Source of the DNA: Actinomyces israelii DSM 43320 | Lineage (GTDB): Bacteria > Actinomycetota > Actinomycetes > Actinomycetales > Actinomycetaceae | Direction: 5' to 3' | DNA length: 32,563 bases | Assembly: GCF_000711965.1 (NCBI RefSeq) | Contig: NZ_JONS01000022.1 | Location: 1 to 32,563 of the forward strand | In this document: positions 31,094 through 32,563 of the stretch, one piece after another | Layout: each line of letters opens with the position of its first letter | How positions within the stretch are numbered: position 1 is the first letter of the stretch | Position numbers and translations under genes: made by a program | The notes under the pieces: model-generated | The model's database searches: none | What the model was told of the DNA's origin: nothing | The model's input: only the letters and a program-made list of their open reading frames with translations

Positions 31094-31603
31094 GTGGCCG
31101 ACAAGGGTCGAGTCGTGGCGATCGTCGATGACCGTCGGATCATCAGTCCTGAGCTCCGAAGCGCACCGATCAGCGCCGGCGTTGCGGGCCAGGTAGTGCC
31201 GGCTCCCGGGGCATCGGCAACCGGGCTCCCAGCGGGCGCTGTTGCTGTGCTCGGCCTGCGCTCGAGCGATGCCCTCCGCCTCGGTGACACTAACGAAGTG
31301 CTGCCCCAGGTCCAACGCCCCGTCGTCGTGTACACCTTTGCCGACGACCAGAATCTCATCCATGAGACGCCCCTTGACCGGTTCGGGGCGAAGATTCCCT
31401 GTCCCGACAAGAAATTTGTTGATTCTCTGATGCGTGTGAAGGTGGCGGCGACCGCAGCCCATGTCTCAGGTGCGAAACCGCTGGTCGTCGTCCGCCGCAG
31501 GGGGCGGGAGCCTCAGCTTGTGGGTCGCGAAGTAATTCCCACGCAACAGTCTCCAGAAGCAACACGAGTTACAGTAGAGGATCTGGGCGATGATGCTATA
31601 TAA
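31094..31603 (+). CDS. Protein of unknown function, first gene of the CHAP cassette
   Basis: About 169 residues, not recognised. No signal peptide or membrane helix is seen, so it should be cytosolic. It opens VADKGRVVAIVDDRRI, has a hydrophobic patch PVVVYTFADDQNLIHETPLDRFG, and ends acidic. Codon third positions are mostly G or C in this frame but visibly less so than in neighbours, suggesting a real gene of foreign or recent origin. GTG 31094 is chosen because GAGGTGAGG lies just upstream; GTG 31085 is three codons earlier. Its last 14 nt overlap the CHAP gene start, so the two are translationally coupled and may work together. Confidence 0.6.
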   Translation: MADKGRVVAIVDDRRIISPELRSAPISAGVAGQVVPAPGASATGLPAGAVAVLGLRSSDALRLGDTNEVLPQVQRPVVVYTFADDQNLIHETPLDRFGAKIPCPDKKFVDSLMRVKVAATAAHVSGAKPLVVVRRRGREPQLVGREVIPTQQSPEATRVTVEDLGDDAI

Positions 31604-32471
31604 GAATCCGCAGTCGGTCTTGTCGGCCCCTCTTGCCAGGCGGACATTCGTTCGAGGCGCAATAGTTGGCGGGGTGATTCTTGGGATTCGCGAACTGGCG
31701 ACGCCGCCCGCCCAGGCAGCTCCGAGCTCCGACTTGTATTTCGTGAAGACGCGGAATACGGGGTCGGGTGCGGTGGAGGTGCACTCGGCGACGGCTGATT
31801 CGGACTACAAGTCTGCGGGTCTGCACTCGGTGAGCTGGATGTCTCCGGAGGACGCCGACAACGGGTGTTTCCAGATGGTTGGCTCCGACTTGTTCTTCGT
31901 GAAGACGCGGAATACGGGGTCGGGTGCGGTGGAGGTGCACTCGGCGACGGCTGATTCGGACTACAAGTCTGCGGGTCTGCACTCGGTGAGCTGGATATCT
32001 CCGGAGGACGCCGACAACGGGACTTACGGCATTCCTCCTGTGAGTCCTGCGTCCGGACAAGTCGCCCAGGAGGATGGAGGGCCGGTTGGAGATGACTATC
32101 CGTCCAATCTTAAGGGTGCCGCCCAGGACGTTCTTGTCGATCCCTGGAGATTTTACAATCGAGAGTGCACATCATTTGTTGCATGGTGCCTCAACAGTCG
32201 GAACGGAATCCCGTTCACCAATTCGTACGCGGGGGTCCACTGGGGAAATGCGCATGAGTGGGGATCTGCCGCAAGGTCTGCCGGGTTCGGCGTCGACAGC
32301 AGTCCTGAGCGCGGTGCCGTGGCCTGGTGGTCGGCGGGACATGTCGCCTGGGTGTCTGGCGTTTCTGGAAATGATGTCAGCATCGAGGAATACAATTACG
32401 GATACAGTGGGCAGTATCACACCCGCACTGTATCCGCATCGCAGGTCACGGGATTTATTCATGTTCACTGA
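31590..32471 (+). CDS. Tat-exported CHAP-domain cell-wall hydrolase with tandem repeats
   Basis: A 293-residue secreted protein. The N-terminus has a twin-arginine signal (RRTFVRG at about 17-23, then a hydrophobic stretch and PAQAA, cleavage near 45). Two copies of a 47-residue repeat follow (about 46-92 and 98-144; LYFVKTRNTGSG and LFFVKTRNTGSG), of the kind found in secreted actinomycete wall-binding proteins. The C-terminal CHAP domain (about 185-293) has C193 in RECTSFVAWC, H251 in GHVAWV and a candidate third residue in EEYNY. CHAP enzymes cut peptidoglycan amide or peptide bonds. The start is ATG 31590 (31593 also possible), inside the end of the preceding gene. Base composition is lower in GC than neighbours. 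22-nt repeats begin 12 bp after the stop. Confidence 0.88.
   Translation: MMLYKNPQSVLSAPLARRTFVRGAIVGGVILGIRELATPPAQAAPSSDLYFVKTRNTGSGAVEVHSATADSDYKSAGLHSVSWMSPEDADNGCFQMVGSDLFFVKTRNTGSGAVEVHSATADSDYKSAGLHSVSWISPEDADNGTYGIPPVSPASGQVAQEDGGPVGDDYPSNLKGAAQDVLVDPWRFYNRECTSFVAWCLNSRNGIPFTNSYAGVHWGNAHEWGSAARSAGFGVDSSPERGAVAWWSAGHVAWVSGVSGNDVSIEEYNYGYSGQYHTRTVSASQVTGFIHVH
31726..32021 (+). repeat. Near-identical 140-bp tandem duplication inside the CHAP gene
   Basis: 31726-31865 and 31882-32021 align without gaps with only three mismatches by my count, two near the start (TGTATTTC against TGTTCTTC) and one near the end (ATGTCT against ATATCT). The offset of 156 bp keeps the frame. Such DNA identity, beyond what protein similarity requires, implies recent duplication or gene conversion. 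Confidence 0.92.
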
Positions 32472-32482
32472 GAATATGCTTT

Positions 32483-32563
32483 CTGGACCGATCTCGGTGC
32501 GGGACTGGACCGATCTCGGTGCGGGACTGGACCGATCTCGGTGCGGGACTGGACCGATCTCGG
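32483..32563 (+). repeat. 22-nt intergenic repeat array, at least 3.7 units, running off the window
   Basis: Units start at 32483, 32505, 32527 and 32549 and are identical over the whole 22 nt (CTGGACCGATCTCGGTGC plus four bases), making this the most homogeneous array seen. It begins just after the CHAP gene stop and continues beyond the right edge. Confidence 0.93.

Noticed and set aside
30719-31462. Long minus-strand frame opposite the unknown gene at 31094
   Set aside because: It runs through the 22-nt array and hairpin; the plus frame has a ribosome site, better codon third positions and coupling to the CHAP gene.

Overview
The window is very GC-rich, uses many GTG starts, and has tight GTGA/ATGA-type gene overlaps. 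Gene content points to an actinobacterium, most likely Actinomyces or a close relative in the Actinomycetaceae: an actinobacterial Tad locus with a divergent HAD-IB hydrolase and an Ssd/CpaE-like protein, a mycobacterial-type AhpC/AhpD pair, a long TopA with a lysine-rich tail, several secreted lipoproteins, and a Tat-exported CHAP protein. Genus is inferred, since no rRNA gene is present.

Layout. 1-107: end of an unidentified gene. 711-1646 (-): HAD-IB hydrolase, divergent from the Tad secretion/pilus operon at 2612-6545 (+): Ssd/CpaE-like, TadA, and a single protein that looks like fused TadB and TadC. No pilin or TadE/TadF genes follow. 7573-9054 (-): drug-type MFS exporter. 9298-9816 (+): PH-domain membrane protein. 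9868-11090 (-): ahpC-ahpD. 11539-11927: broken luciferase-like monooxygenase, followed by a methyltransferase (11924-13588) and a PAP2 phosphatase (13798-14751). 14839-17460 (-): OmpR-type response regulator and histidine kinase, divergent from two tandem Aer-type PAS proteins (17737-20472) and topA (20692-23703). 23884-26223 (+): DUF3060 lipoprotein, response regulator and short-loop histidine kinase. 26260-28155 (-): secreted alpha/beta hydrolase. 28265-30400 (+): OmpA-like lipoprotein and a second DUF3060 lipoprotein. 31094-32471 (+): two-gene cassette of lower GC, an unknown protein plus a Tat-exported CHAP hydrolase.

Two things stand out. First, the DUF3060 / two-component / hydrolase / OmpA-like genes look like one envelope module. 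The same operator-like pattern (an inverted GTCGCAG half-site, 2 bp, then CKGCGAC half-sites repeated every 11 bp) lies upstream of both the DUF3060-regulator-kinase operon and the divergent hydrolase/OmpA promoters, which suggests that the encoded regulator controls both. Second, the long gene-free gaps are not random: they share repeat modules, namely arrays of a 22-nt unit with core ACCGATCTCGG, an 80-90 bp composite intergenic sequence in both orientations, and long perfect inverted repeats of similar design but different sequence.

Other notable points are three identical 28-bp repeats spaced exactly 61 bp apart upstream of ahpC (type I-E CRISPR geometry but no cas genes), an OxyR-like operator at ahpC, two cytosolic Aer-like PAS proteins without any chemotaxis partner, and a nested hairpin upstream of the MFS gene. 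No tRNA, rRNA or intact insertion sequence was seen.
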